Source of the DNA: Rhodoferax sp. OV413
GTDB taxonomy: Bacteria > Pseudomonadota > Gammaproteobacteria > Burkholderiales > Burkholderiaceae_C
DNA: 64,000 nucleotides
Direction: 5' to 3'
Assembly: GCA_945861785.1 (NCBI GenBank)
Contig: CAMAWD010000015.1
Span: forward strand, 1-64,000
Shown here: piece after piece, positions 8,229 to 16,516 of the stretch
Layout of the letters: each line of letters opens with the position of its first letter
How positions within the stretch are numbered: position 1 is the first letter of the stretch
Notes under the pieces: model-generated
The model's input: the letters and a program-made list of their open reading frames with translations, nothing else
Told to the model about the DNA's origin: nothing
Database searches by the model: none
Made by a program: the position numbers and the translations under genes

Positions 8229-9389
8229 CTAGGCATTTATGACAATCAGGTCGCGGCTGCAGCTTGACAACAACTCGGCGCCGTCCCGGGTCACCAGGAC
8301 GTTGTCGATCAGCCGGGCGCCGAGTTGCTCCTGGCCGATGAAGACCGGTGGCTCGACACTCAGCACCATGCCGGCGCGCAGCGTGTAGGTGCTGTCGGCC
8401 AGCAGGTGCAGGGGCTCCCCCCAGGTGGGCGGAAAGCCGGGCGCCAGGCCATACCCCGAGGTGTGCACGCGAAACGGCTCCATCCCGGCTTGGCCAATCA
8501 CCTCCCTGGCTGCCGCATGCGGTTCGGTGGCTGGCACGCCGTCGCGGATGGCGGCCACGCAGGCGTCGCAGGCGCGCCGCACGACCTCGTACAGTTCGCG
8601 CATGCGCGCCGTGGGGCTACCGATGCTGAACTGGCGCCCGATGGTGGCGGTGTAGCGCCGGTGCGTCGCCCCGAACTCGACATTGCCAAAATCTCCCGCA
8701 CGCAACCGCCGCTCGGTGGGTGCACCGTGGCTGAAGCCGGAGCGTTCGCCCGATACCAGGTTGATCGGGCTCGCAGCGATGCCGCTGTCGTTGCTGAGCA
8801 GGGAGGCCATGATGGTGCCGGCCAGCGCCAGTTCGCTGCGCCCCGGAGACAAGGCAGCGGTGAACGCCGCCATCGCCTCGTCCGCCTTGCGGCTGGCGGC
8901 CCGGATGTAGGCCAGCTCCGTGGCCGACTTCACCAGCTTCAGGTCGTGCACCAGGTTGCTCGGCTCGGCCACCAGGGCGCTGCCCAGCAACTGCCGCAAG
9001 CGCAGATAGTGGTGCGGGTGCAGATAGTAGGCGGGTACCTCCATGCCCACGCGCGCACGCAGCAGGCCGTGCGTTTCGGCCAGCTTTTCGAAGGCCGCCA
9101 CGGGGTCCTCGTTTTCGCCGCCACCGAAAGTAAACACCTGGTCCACCAGTGCGTCCATTTCGTACTCGTTGCGTTCCCCCTCGCGAGTGAGCACCACCCA
9201 GGGGCCGGGCTCGGCCGACACCAGCAGGCACTGGAACTCCTGGTAACTCTTGGCGTCCGACCCGGTCAGCCAGTGGATCGACACCGGATGGAACAGCACC
9301 AGCCAGTCCAGGGCGTTATTGCGCATGGCCATGCGCACACGGTCGCGCCGCGCATGAAACTCGTCCGGATGGAAATCGTGTTTCGACAT
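8229..9389 (-). CDS. M24-family pita-bread hydrolase (creatinase / ectoine hydrolase DoeA-like)
   Basis: 386 residues with an N-terminal creatinase-like domain (about 1-150) and a C-terminal pita-bread domain. Where metal-dependent prolidases have two aspartates (DAG...YxGD), this protein reads VEFGATHRRYTATIGR, so both positions are changed (Glu and Thr). That matches metal-free M24 enzymes such as creatinase rather than aminopeptidase P. HTSGYGLAPGFPPTWGE and MVLSVEPPV preserve the general active-site frame. Likely reactions are C-N hydrolysis of creatine- or ectoine-like molecules. The creatininase and DoeB-like neighbours support such a pathway but do not select the substrate. Confidence 0.65.
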   Translation of the reverse strand: MSKHDFHPDEFHARRDRVRMAMRNNALDWLVLFHPVSIHWLTGSDAKSYQEFQCLLVSAEPGPWVVLTREGERNEYEMDALVDQVFTFGGGENEDPVAAFEKLAETHGLLRARVGMEVPAYYLHPHHYLRLRQLLGSALVAEPSNLVHDLKLVKSATELAYIRAASRKADEAMAAFTAALSPGRSELALAGTIMASLLSNDSGIAASPINLVSGERSGFSHGAPTERRLRAGDFGNVEFGATHRRYTATIGRQFSIGSPTARMRELYEVVRRACDACVAAIRDGVPATEPHAAAREVIGQAGMEPFRVHTSGYGLAPGFPPTWGEPLHLLADSTYTLRAGMVLSVEPPVFIGQEQLGARLIDNVLVTRDGAELLSSCSRDLIVINA

Positions 9390-9456
9390 GGTGCAATGCT
9401 GCGCTGTGCCAGGCTGTCGGGATCGTGCGGCAGGACTCAGGCTCGTGGCATGTGCG

Positions 9457-10242
9457 TTACAAGGGCGGCAAGGGTGCCGTCATCGGTCCACCGAGCCACT
9501 TCACATGCAGCTTGTCAAGCTCGCCATTGAGCGTGTTCTGGAAGATGAATGTGTCTACCCAACGCAGCAGCGTGTGCTCGCCCAGCTTCATCGTGACATG
9601 GGCCGGCGCGCGCCGCAGGGGAAACTTGAAATCGAACTCCTTGGTGGGGTTCTTCTTTGCGAGTTCAACCACCACCACCGAGTTGGCGGCCAGCAACTGG
9701 GACTGCCCCGAAAGGTAGGCCTGCACCGCCGCCGCATTGTCTTCCATGCGCATGATGTCCGCGTTCGGATTCAGTGCGCTCAGTACGATGTCTTCCGTCG
9801 TGCCCTTGGCAACGCTGATCTTGAGCCGGCCGGTTTGTGCCGCGGATCGCGCTGCCGTCGCCTTCGCGCCGTAGACGGCGAGCGAGGTGTCGGCATAGGG
9901 TGCGCTGTACATGACCTGTTTGGCGCGTTCCGAGGTCACCGACATCGCGGCCACGTTGACATCTGCCCGATCGGTCAGCAGGTAGGGGATCCGATTGGCG
10001 GCCGTTGCCGCGACGAGTTCCAGCTTGACGCCGAGGTCCTTCGCCAGCAGTTTGGCGAGATCGACGTCGAAACCCTCCAACTCGCGGTTGACGTTGGTCG
10101 AACTGAACGGCGGTACGTCGGCAAAGACGACGACGCGGATGGTGCCCTTGGCGAGGATGTCGGCAAACTTGTCCGCGTATGCGGGCACGCCCGACAGCCC
10201 GAAGGCCAGGAACGCAAGAGAAAGCAAGCACTTTTTGAACAT
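9457..10242 (-). CDS. Amino-acid ABC transporter substrate-binding protein, family 3 (copy 1)
   Basis: 261 residues with signal peptide MFKKCLLSLAFLAFGLSGVPAYA; AGGAGT precedes the ATG. The mature SBP_bac_3 domain begins DKFADILAKGTIRVVVFADVPPF and has EGFDVDLAKLLAKDLGVKLEL. It directly follows the ATPase gene with a 9-bp gap, as in polar amino acid/ectoine (Ehu) importers. It is a paralogue of 7344-8129, and the M24 hydrolase gene separates the two copies. Confidence 0.88.
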   Translation of the reverse strand: MFKKCLLSLAFLAFGLSGVPAYADKFADILAKGTIRVVVFADVPPFSSTNVNRELEGFDVDLAKLLAKDLGVKLELVAATAANRIPYLLTDRADVNVAAMSVTSERAKQVMYSAPYADTSLAVYGAKATAARSAAQTGRLKISVAKGTTEDIVLSALNPNADIMRMEDNAAAVQAYLSGQSQLLAANSVVVVELAKKNPTKEFDFKFPLRRAPAHVTMKLGEHTLLRWVDTFIFQNTLNGELDKLHVKWLGGPMTAPLPPL

Positions 10243-10251
10243 GATGAACTC

Positions 10252-10983
10252 CTAGTGAAGTACTGAACTCAGAAACGCCTTCAACTCCTCGGTCTTCGGC
10301 GCGGCGAAAAACTCCTTGGCTGGCCCCTGCTCCCACACCTTGCCCTGATTCATGAACACCACCCGGTGTGCCACGCGGCGCGCGAAGTTCATTTCGTGCG
10401 TGACCAGCAACATGGTCATGCCGTCGCGCGCCATCGCCTCGAGTACCAGCAGGACTTCGCCCACCAGTTCCGGGTCGAGCGCCGAGGTGATCTCGTCGAA
10501 CAGCATGATGCTGGGCGACATCGCCAGCGATCGCGCGATCGCCACCCGCTGCTGTTGCCCGCCCGACAGCTCGTCGGCATAGGCCTTGAGTTTTTCCTCC
10601 AGACCGACCTTGCGCAGCGCCTCGCGCGCCAGCTTGGCGGCTTCGGCCGCGCCGATGCCTTTGACGATGGTCGGTCCGAGCGTGATGTTGCGCTCCACCG
10701 TCAGGTGCGGAAAGAGGTTGAAACTCTGGAACACGATGCCGACGCGCGCGCGCAGTTCACGCAGGTTGGACGACGGGTCGTGTACCGCGACCCCGTCGAC
10801 CCACACCTCGCCCCCCTGCACCGGCTCCAGCCCGTTGATGCATCGCAGCAAGGTGCTCTTGCCGGAGCCAGAACGGCCGATGATGGCGATGATCTCGCCT
10901 TTCTCCACGCGCAGATCGACGTCCTGCAACACGGTGATGCGCCCGTAGCGCTTGACGACGGATTTCAGTTCAACGAACGGCAC
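10252..10983 (-). CDS. Amino-acid ABC transporter ATP-binding protein (GlnQ/HisP type)
   Basis: 243 residues with a GTG start. Walker A is GRSGSGKST near residue 36, the Q-loop is FQSFNLFPH, the signature is LSGGQQQR, and Walker B is IMLFDEITSALDPE. The length and short C-terminus fit polar amino-acid ABC ATPases. It overlaps the upstream permease gene by 14 bp. It energises import through the two permeases upstream. Confidence 0.92.
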   Translation of the reverse strand: MPFVELKSVVKRYGRITVLQDVDLRVEKGEIIAIIGRSGSGKSTLLRCINGLEPVQGGEVWVDGVAVHDPSSNLRELRARVGIVFQSFNLFPHLTVERNITLGPTIVKGIGAAEAAKLAREALRKVGLEEKLKAYADELSGGQQQRVAIARSLAMSPSIMLFDEITSALDPELVGEVLLVLEAMARDGMTMLLVTHEMNFARRVAHRVVFMNQGKVWEQGPAKEFFAAPKTEELKAFLSSVLH

Positions 10984-11620
10984 GGTGTCTTCCTTCCAGT
11001 ATTCGGCTGTACCGCGTGAGCGGATAACACAGACTGAAATACAGTGCTGCGACCAACAGATAGACCAGGAACGGCTGGAATGTCGCTGCGGTGGTGAGTT
11101 GGCCTTCGCGCGTGAGTTCCACGAAGCCGATCACCGCAGCCAGCGAGGTGTTCTTGATCAGTTGCACCAGGAACCCCACGGTCGGGGGAATGGCGATCCG
11201 CACCGCCTGCGGGACGATGACGTGGCGCAGTTGCTCGACGTAGGTCAGGCCGATGGATACACCCGCCTCCCATTGCGTTTTCGGGATGGCGACCAGCGCG
11301 CCACGCCAGATCTCGCCCAGGAACGCGCCGGAGTAAACCGAGAAGCCGATCGTCGCAGCCACCAGCGGCGGCAGGTTGTAACCCACGATGGACAGGCCGA
11401 AATAGAAGATGAAGAGCCAGGCCAGCAAGGGGATTCCCTGCACAACGCCGACATAGGTGCGGGCCAGCAGGCGCATTGGCAGTTGCCTGGAGGCCCCGAA
11501 AGCCGCCACCAGCAGCCCGATGACACCGCCGCCGACCAGCGCCAGAAGCGTCAGGGCGATGGTCCAGCGGATCGCCAGTACCAGGTAATAGACGTCGAGC
11601 AGGGCGACTTCGCGGATCAT
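10970..11620 (-). CDS. Amino-acid ABC transporter permease (second subunit)
   Basis: 216 residues beginning MIREVALLDVYYLVLAIRWT at 11620. The longer open frame upstream is a shadow. Transmembrane segments flank the EAA loop region EAGVSIGLTYVEQLRHVIVPQA, which contacts the ATPase. The start overlaps the stop of the upstream permease (ATGA). The two permeases form the heterodimeric channel of the importer served by the two family-3 binding proteins. Confidence 0.9.
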   Translation of the reverse strand: MIREVALLDVYYLVLAIRWTIALTLLALVGGGVIGLLVAAFGASRQLPMRLLARTYVGVVQGIPLLAWLFIFYFGLSIVGYNLPPLVAATIGFSVYSGAFLGEIWRGALVAIPKTQWEAGVSIGLTYVEQLRHVIVPQAVRIAIPPTVGFLVQLIKNTSLAAVIGFVELTREGQLTTAATFQPFLVYLLVAALYFSLCYPLTRYSRILEGRHRAVR

Positions 11621-12279
11621 CGCCGGCGAAAGATCAGGAGGTAACACAGGCTGAACCCGCCGCGCAGCAGCAGTGTCAGGCACAGGTACGCCACGGAGAC
11701 GACGGTGTAGACCTCGAAGTCCCGGAAGGTGCGCGACTGGATGATCGAGCCGGCATGGAACAGGTCGGCCGCCGAGATCTGCGACACCACGCTGGTCGCC
11801 AGCATCAGCAGGACAAACTGGCTCGACAGCGACGGGTAGACGCTTTTGAGAGCCGGCAGCAGCACCACATGGCGGAAGATCTGCGGCCCGGTGAGGCCCA
11901 GCGCGGTGCCGGCTTCGATCTGCGACCTGGGGATGCTCTGCAATCCGGCGCGTACGATTTCGGCGGTGTAGGCGGTCAGGTTGATCGTCAGGGCCAGCAC
12001 GCTGGCTGTCATGACATCCAGCTTGATGCCGATGCCGGGCAGGCCGAAGAAGATCAGGAACAGTTGCACGATCAGCGGCGTATTGCGGATGATCTCCACG
12101 TACGCCCGGGCCAGCGCCAGCCCCCACGGCCGCCCGTACACCAGAACCACGGCGAGCAACGTGCCGACCAGAAAGCCGAGGGAGATCGTGACCGCACTCA
12201 GTTGCAACGTGACGATGATGCCGTCGACGATCGCATCCTGCTGGGCAAAGACATCCCTGAACTGAAAGGTATAGGACAT
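11617..12279 (-). CDS. Amino-acid ABC transporter permease (first subunit, HisM/GlnP type)
   Basis: 220 residues, first gene of the long minus-strand catabolic unit. It starts MSYTFQFRDVFAQQDAIVDG and has the EAA loop EAGTALGLTGPQIFRHVVLLPAL. Family 3-TM polar amino acid permease. About 174 bp separate it from the divergent IclR regulator gene, so the promoter of the unit must lie in that gap. Confidence 0.9.
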   Translation of the reverse strand: MSYTFQFRDVFAQQDAIVDGIIVTLQLSAVTISLGFLVGTLLAVVLVYGRPWGLALARAYVEIIRNTPLIVQLFLIFFGLPGIGIKLDVMTASVLALTINLTAYTAEIVRAGLQSIPRSQIEAGTALGLTGPQIFRHVVLLPALKSVYPSLSSQFVLLMLATSVVSQISAADLFHAGSIIQSRTFRDFEVYTVVSVAYLCLTLLLRGGFSLCYLLIFRRR

Positions 12280-12407
12280 TTCAGGTATGAAATTAGAGGC
12301 GCAATCTAATTTGGGGCATTTTGGATATTTGCAGTCTAAATCACCAACAGAACGCCTAGTATTGACCGTTCTTCGCCAATGCGGAAGTTTTTTGACGTTT
12401 CGCCTCC

Positions 12408-12428
12408 CGAAATTTGATCAAAATTTCG
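12408..12428. promoter_or_regulatory. Perfect inverted repeat, candidate IclR operator
   Basis: Arms CGAAATTT and AAATTTCG separated by 5 nt (GATCA) in the AT-rich divergent interval. The dyad ends 26 bp before the IclR start codon and about 130 bp before the first permease gene. The size and AT-rich palindromic form suit an IclR dimer site. The position suggests autoregulation plus control of the transport/catabolic unit. Binding is inferred only. Confidence 0.5.
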
Positions 12429-12453
12429 TCATATACAAAATATACTTTCATCA

Positions 12454-13266
12454 ATGAACGACAGGCCCCCGATAGGCAGCACAGCAAGCGAATTTCGATA
12501 CGCCGCACCGGCGCTGGGCAAGGGCCTGGACATTCTTGAGGTGCTGGCGAACTCACCACATGGCCTGACGCTCAAGGCGCTCGCCGACACCATGGGCCGC
12601 ACGGTCAGTGAAATTTTTCGCATGACGGTGACACTGCAGCAACGGGGTTACGTCGCGATCGACGAAAACGATCGCTACAGCCTGACCCTGAAAATGCTCG
12701 AGTTGTCGCACCGCCAGCAGCCCCTGAAATCGCTGGTGGCGACAGCCACACCGTTGATGCGCGAACTCGCCGGCAGGGCCTACCAGTCGTGCCACTTGAG
12801 CGTCTACCACGATGGTCAATTGCTGGTGGTGGCGCAGGTGGACGCGCCGGGGCCCTTCACCATGGGCGCCAAGGTCGGCGCCCTGGCCAAGCTGAGCGAC
12901 TCGGCGTCCGGGACGATTTTGCTGGCGTTTCGTGACGAGGCCGAGCGCACGCGCATGCTCGCGGCGCAGATTCGCATCCACGGCGAGCTGGAGACCGACG
13001 CCGCACAACTGCTGCGACAGATCGAAGATGCCAGGAAGAACGCCACCATCACCTGGCCAAGCCGGCGCATACGCGGTGCCACGGACATCTCGAGACCGGT
13101 ATTCGGTATCGACCAGGAAGTTATCGCCGCGTTGACCGTGCCCTATATCGAGCGGCTCGACCGGCCCCAAAGTCCGAGCATCCCGGATGTCGAGGCCCAG
13201 GTGCGTGAAATAGCCGCCAGACTTTCCGAGCTGATGTGCTACACAGGCCACAACGGGCTGCAGTAG
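12454..13266 (+). CDS. IclR-family transcriptional regulator (divergent to the transport/hydrolase unit)
   Basis: 270 residues. An N-terminal winged helix (ALGKGLDILEVLANSPHGLTLKALADTMGRTVSEIFRMTVTLQQRGYV) is followed by an IclR effector domain from about residue 85. A conventional ribosome site is not evident, and the TATACT at 12441 is very close to the ATG, so the start could be nearly leaderless. Its effector is probably the transported compound or a breakdown product. Expected role: control of the divergent unit ending at 3606. Confidence 0.85.
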   Translation: MNDRPPIGSTASEFRYAAPALGKGLDILEVLANSPHGLTLKALADTMGRTVSEIFRMTVTLQQRGYVAIDENDRYSLTLKMLELSHRQQPLKSLVATATPLMRELAGRAYQSCHLSVYHDGQLLVVAQVDAPGPFTMGAKVGALAKLSDSASGTILLAFRDEAERTRMLAAQIRIHGELETDAAQLLRQIEDARKNATITWPSRRIRGATDISRPVFGIDQEVIAALTVPYIERLDRPQSPSIPDVEAQVREIAARLSELMCYTGHNGLQ

Positions 13267-13378
13267 GGTGCGCGAGGCGGGCGCAAACACGCACGGGTAA
13301 TGATTCTCCGCGTTGGGTCTGCTGTGTCTGCTGTGCATTCCTGGGTGGCACACACAGCCAGCAGGCGTCCGCCTGGCG

Positions 13379-14344
13379 CTAATCCTCGCGAATACCCGTG
13401 GTCTTGATCACCTGTGAATAGATGGCGCGGTCCGCGCGCATACGCGCGGCGAAGTCTTCCGGTGTGCCGCCGGCGGCGTCTATGCCTTGCGCGGCCAGCT
13501 TCTCGCGCACCGCCGGCAGCTGCAGTACACGGTTGAATTCCGCATTCAGACGCGCGACGACCGGCTTCGGCGTTCCTGCCGGCGCCACCACACCCATCCA
13601 GAAATTCATCTCCACGCCGGGCACGCCGGCCTCTGCAAAGGTCGGCACATCCGGCAGCACGGCCGACCGCGTGCGGCCCACCGTGGCCAATACGCGCAGC
13701 TTGCCGCTCTTGAGTTGCGAGGCCACTGCGGGCAGGCCGGTGACGGTGAACTGCACACGTCCGGCGATCAGGTCGGGCAATGCGACCGCCATGCCCTTGT
13801 AAGGTATGTGGGTCACCTCCAGCCCCGCTGCCTGCTTCAGGAGCTCGGTCGACAGGTGGTGCGGCGTGCCGTTGCCGGGCGTCGCGTAACTCAGCTTGCC
13901 AGGCCGGGCCCGCACGTATTCGACGAATTCCCTCACCGTCTTGACCGGAATCGCCTCCTGGTTGATGACCAGGAAAAACGGCAGGCCGCTGGCATGCACC
14001 ACGCTGTCGAAGTCGCGCAACATGTCGTACGGCAGCGTGTTGTTCATCGCCGACAAGATCAGGTAGCTGTCGTTGACCACCAGCAAGGTGTGGCCGTCGG
14101 GCGCGGAGCGTTTAACGTATTCGGCCGCGATGCTGCCATTGGCGCCTGGCTTGTTCTCGACCAGCACCGCACCCAGCGAATCGCGCATTTCGGCCCCCAG
14201 CGTACGCGCCAGGGTGTCGTTGGCGGCCCCGGTGGTGAACGGCACCACGAGCGAAATCGGCTTGGCCGGAAAGGTCTGGGCACAGGCGATGCCGGTTAGG
14301 AAAATCAGGCCGGCGGCGAAGCATCGCAACATCGTTGTCTCCAT
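13379..14344 (-). CDS. Bug/TctC-family tripartite tricarboxylate transporter substrate-binding protein
   Basis: 321 residues with a signal peptide (METTMLRCFAAGLIFLTGIACA) and mature start QTFPAKPISLVVPFTTGAANDTLAR, a Bug family hallmark. HIPYKGMAVALPDLIAGRVQF and LRVLATVGRTRSAVLPDVPTFAEAG are also typical. No TctA/TctB membrane genes are nearby, which is common for Burkholderiales Bug proteins. A truncated LysR gene lies divergently upstream, the usual partner arrangement. Ligand unknown, probably a carboxylate or similar anion. Confidence 0.9.
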   Translation of the reverse strand: METTMLRCFAAGLIFLTGIACAQTFPAKPISLVVPFTTGAANDTLARTLGAEMRDSLGAVLVENKPGANGSIAAEYVKRSAPDGHTLLVVNDSYLILSAMNNTLPYDMLRDFDSVVHASGLPFFLVINQEAIPVKTVREFVEYVRARPGKLSYATPGNGTPHHLSTELLKQAAGLEVTHIPYKGMAVALPDLIAGRVQFTVTGLPAVASQLKSGKLRVLATVGRTRSAVLPDVPTFAEAGVPGVEMNFWMGVVAPAGTPKPVVARLNAEFNRVLQLPAVREKLAAQGIDAAGGTPEDFAARMRADRAIYSQVIKTTGIRED

Positions 14345-14420
14345 CTTTATGCAGGCGGATTGTTCGTGGATGCGGCGACAAACTCAATAGCCAATCCAGC
14401 AACTTTCATAATCGTTGCTT

Positions 14421-14504
14421 ATGAACACACGGCAGCTGGAATTCCTGCGCCTGGTGGTAAATCGCGGCAGCTTCGCCAAGGCGGCCGAGTCGGCCAACAC
14501 CATG
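14421..14504 (+). pseudogene. Truncated LysR-family regulator (first 28 codons only)
   Basis: The frame starts MNTRQLEFLRLVVNRGSFAKAAESANT, the first helices of a LysR winged helix, then at about codon 28 loses the SQPAxSRxIxxLE recognition helix and continues into unrelated sequence. It is divergent from the Bug binding-protein gene, where a LysR regulator is commonly found. Interpreted as the relic of its regulator after an internal deletion. Confidence 0.6.
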
Positions 14505-14860
14505 CTGCCCACCCTGCTCGCCGGTGTCGACATGTCCGGGAACGGCCAGGCGATGGACCCCATCCGCCAGGTCGGCCCGGGCGAGCTTCCATCGGTGCGC
14601 ACGCAGGTGCCGACAGCGTCCGGCCGATTCGGGAAAATACCTATCAAAAACCGGCGCGCCACGTTGACCCGGCGCATGGCGGCCCGTAAACTTAGAACCC
14701 TTAGCAAATGCCACCCGAGCGGGTGGGAGCAGCAACTTCAACATGAAACGATGGTGGCAGGTTCCCAGTCAATGCGCCACCAGTGTCGCGTTTTTTGTCG
14801 CGGTTTTATCGCCATTGACACGCTCGCAGTGTCGGCACTGAGCACCTTCACTGCCCGGTG
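14505..14860. other. Gene-free interval after the LysR relic
   Basis: About 350 bp without a convincing gene. Open frames on both strands (107-148 codons) have no recognisable domain, and their composition looks like GC-rich chance frames. The segment likely contains the promoter of the plus-strand monooxygenase gene, but no clear -35/-10 pair is evident. Confidence 0.4.
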
Positions 14861-16501
14861 ATGGCCAGGCCGGACGTTCCCATTCTGATTGTCGGCGGCG
14901 GTCCGGTCGGCCTGACGCTGGCAATCGACCTGGGCGCCCGTGGCGTGCGCTGCATGCTGATCGAGCGCAAGGACCAGCCGGCGTTCATGCCCAAGATGGA
15001 ACGCTGCAATGCACGCACGATGGAGATCTTCCGGCGCATGGGGATTGCCGAGAGGGTTCGCGCTGCGGGCTACCCCAGCGCCTACCCGATGGACGTCTAC
15101 CACATCACGACCATGGTCGACCCGCCGCTGGCGCGTGTACCGTATGCGTCGGTGGACGAACTGCGCGCGCAGGCAGCAGGCCGCAACGATGGCGTGCTGC
15201 CACTCGAGCCCTACCAGCTGATCTCGCAGTACACCCTGGAGCCGCTTCTCAAGTCGATCGCAGAGGAAAACGCCCTGATCGACGTGCGCTTTGGCCACGA
15301 ACTGGTTTCGTTCGAGCAGGATGCCGACGGCGTGACCGCGTCCCTGCGCGCCAGCGACGGGCAAGCCGCGACTGTCCGCTGCGCCTACCTGGTCGGTTGC
15401 GATGGCGGGGCGAGCACCGTGCGCAAGGGGCTGGGGATCGGGCTCGACGGCCAGGGCAGGATCCGCGAGCAGATCCAGGCGCTGTACCGCTGCGACCGCC
15501 TGTACGACGTCGTTCCGATCGGCCACGGGCGGCATTACAAGGTATCTGACCCGTACAAGTCCCAGGTCGTGTGCCAGGACTCATGCCGGCACTTTTCGAT
15601 CAATGCCGAAAACTGCACCGAGGCGGACATGCCGGGGATCTTCGCTCGCTTGGTGGGTGTGCCGGTCGATTTCGAGATGGTCTATGCCGGACGTTGGCAC
15701 CACAACCTGTTGTGCGCGCAGCGCTACGTCAAAGGGCGGGTCGCGATCGCAGGCGACGCCGCGCACCTGGTCATCCCGACCGGCGGCCTCGGCCTCAACA
15801 CCGGCATCGGCGACGCGGCAGACCTGGCCTGGAAACTCGCCGCGCTGTGCGCCGGTTGGGGCGGTCCGGGTTTGCTGCGCTCTTATGAAGACGAACGGCG
15901 CCAGGTCGGGGTGCGCAACGTACGCGCGTCAGGCGCGGCGACGGCGGCCCGGCGTGCGCGCCGCGAGGACCACTACCAACCCTGGATCCGCGAGGACAGC
16001 GAACGCGGGCGGGAAGCACGCGAAACCGTCGGCCGACTGGCCCTGCTGGAAGCCGGCAAGACCACCGTCATCACAGGCATCGAACGCGGCTACCGCTACA
16101 CCGATTCGGCATTGTTGTGGCCGCAGCCGGGCGAAGGCCCGGATCCCGACAATACCGACTACGCCCCGACCAGCTGGCCGGGCGCACGCCTGCCCCACAT
16201 GTGGTGCAGCAACGGCGACGCCCTGCTGGACCGGCTGGGTCCCTGGTACTCTGTCTTGCGCTTCGGCGATCAGGTTGACGGTTCGGGCCTCGAGGCTGCG
16301 CTGCGCGATGCCCGCGTGCCGTACACAACACTGGCCCTGGAGCTGACAGAGCCGGCGCACGCGGTGTACGAAGGCTTCAACGCATTTCTTGTCCGGCCGG
16401 ACCTGCATGTTGCCTGGCGCGGCTCGCAGACCCCCGCCGATCCACAGGCCATCGTCGCCGTGGCAACGGGCCAGGCCGGTCCGCGGCGCCACGCACACTG
16501 A
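14861..16501 (+). CDS. FAD-dependent aromatic-ring-type monooxygenase (PHBH/PheA family)
   Basis: 546 residues from the ATG at 14861 (a GTG lies just before it). The Rossmann motif [17 protein letters not shown] is near residue 12, the mid-domain DG motif is [13 protein letters not shown], and the GD motif is [32 protein letters not shown]. These are group A flavoprotein hydroxylase signatures. The C-terminal thioredoxin-like extension is of the phenol hydroxylase/MhpA size. HyuA starts 15 bp after its stop, so it is probably cotranscribed with hyuAB. The substrate is not predictable; a heterocycle or aromatic ring is plausible. Confidence 0.8.
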   Translation: MARPDVPILIVGGGPVGLTLAIDLGARGVRCMLIERKDQPAFMPKMERCNARTMEIFRRMGIAERVRAAGYPSAYPMDVYHITTMVDPPLARVPYASVDELRAQAAGRNDGVLPLEPYQLISQYTLEPLLKSIAEENALIDVRFGHELVSFEQDADGVTASLRASDGQAATVRCAYLVGCDGGASTVRKGLGIGLDGQGRIREQIQALYRCDRLYDVVPIGHGRHYKVSDPYKSQVVCQDSCRHFSINAENCTEADMPGIFARLVGVPVDFEMVYAGRWHHNLLCAQRYVKGRVAIAGDAAHLVIPTGGLGLNTGIGDAADLAWKLAALCAGWGGPGLLRSYEDERRQVGVRNVRASGAATAARRARREDHYQPWIREDSERGREARETVGRLALLEAGKTTVITGIERGYRYTDSALLWPQPGEGPDPDNTDYAPTSWPGARLPHMWCSNGDALLDRLGPWYSVLRFGDQVDGSGLEAALRDARVPYTTLALELTEPAHAVYEGFNAFLVRPDLHVAWRGSQTPADPQAIVAVATGQAGPRRHAH

Positions 16502-16516
16502 TTACAGGAGCATTGA

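Noticed and set aside
14406-14744. Minus-strand 112-codon frame opposite the LysR relic
   Set aside because: No recognisable domain; the plus strand carries the LysR N-terminal motif and explains the open reading in reverse.
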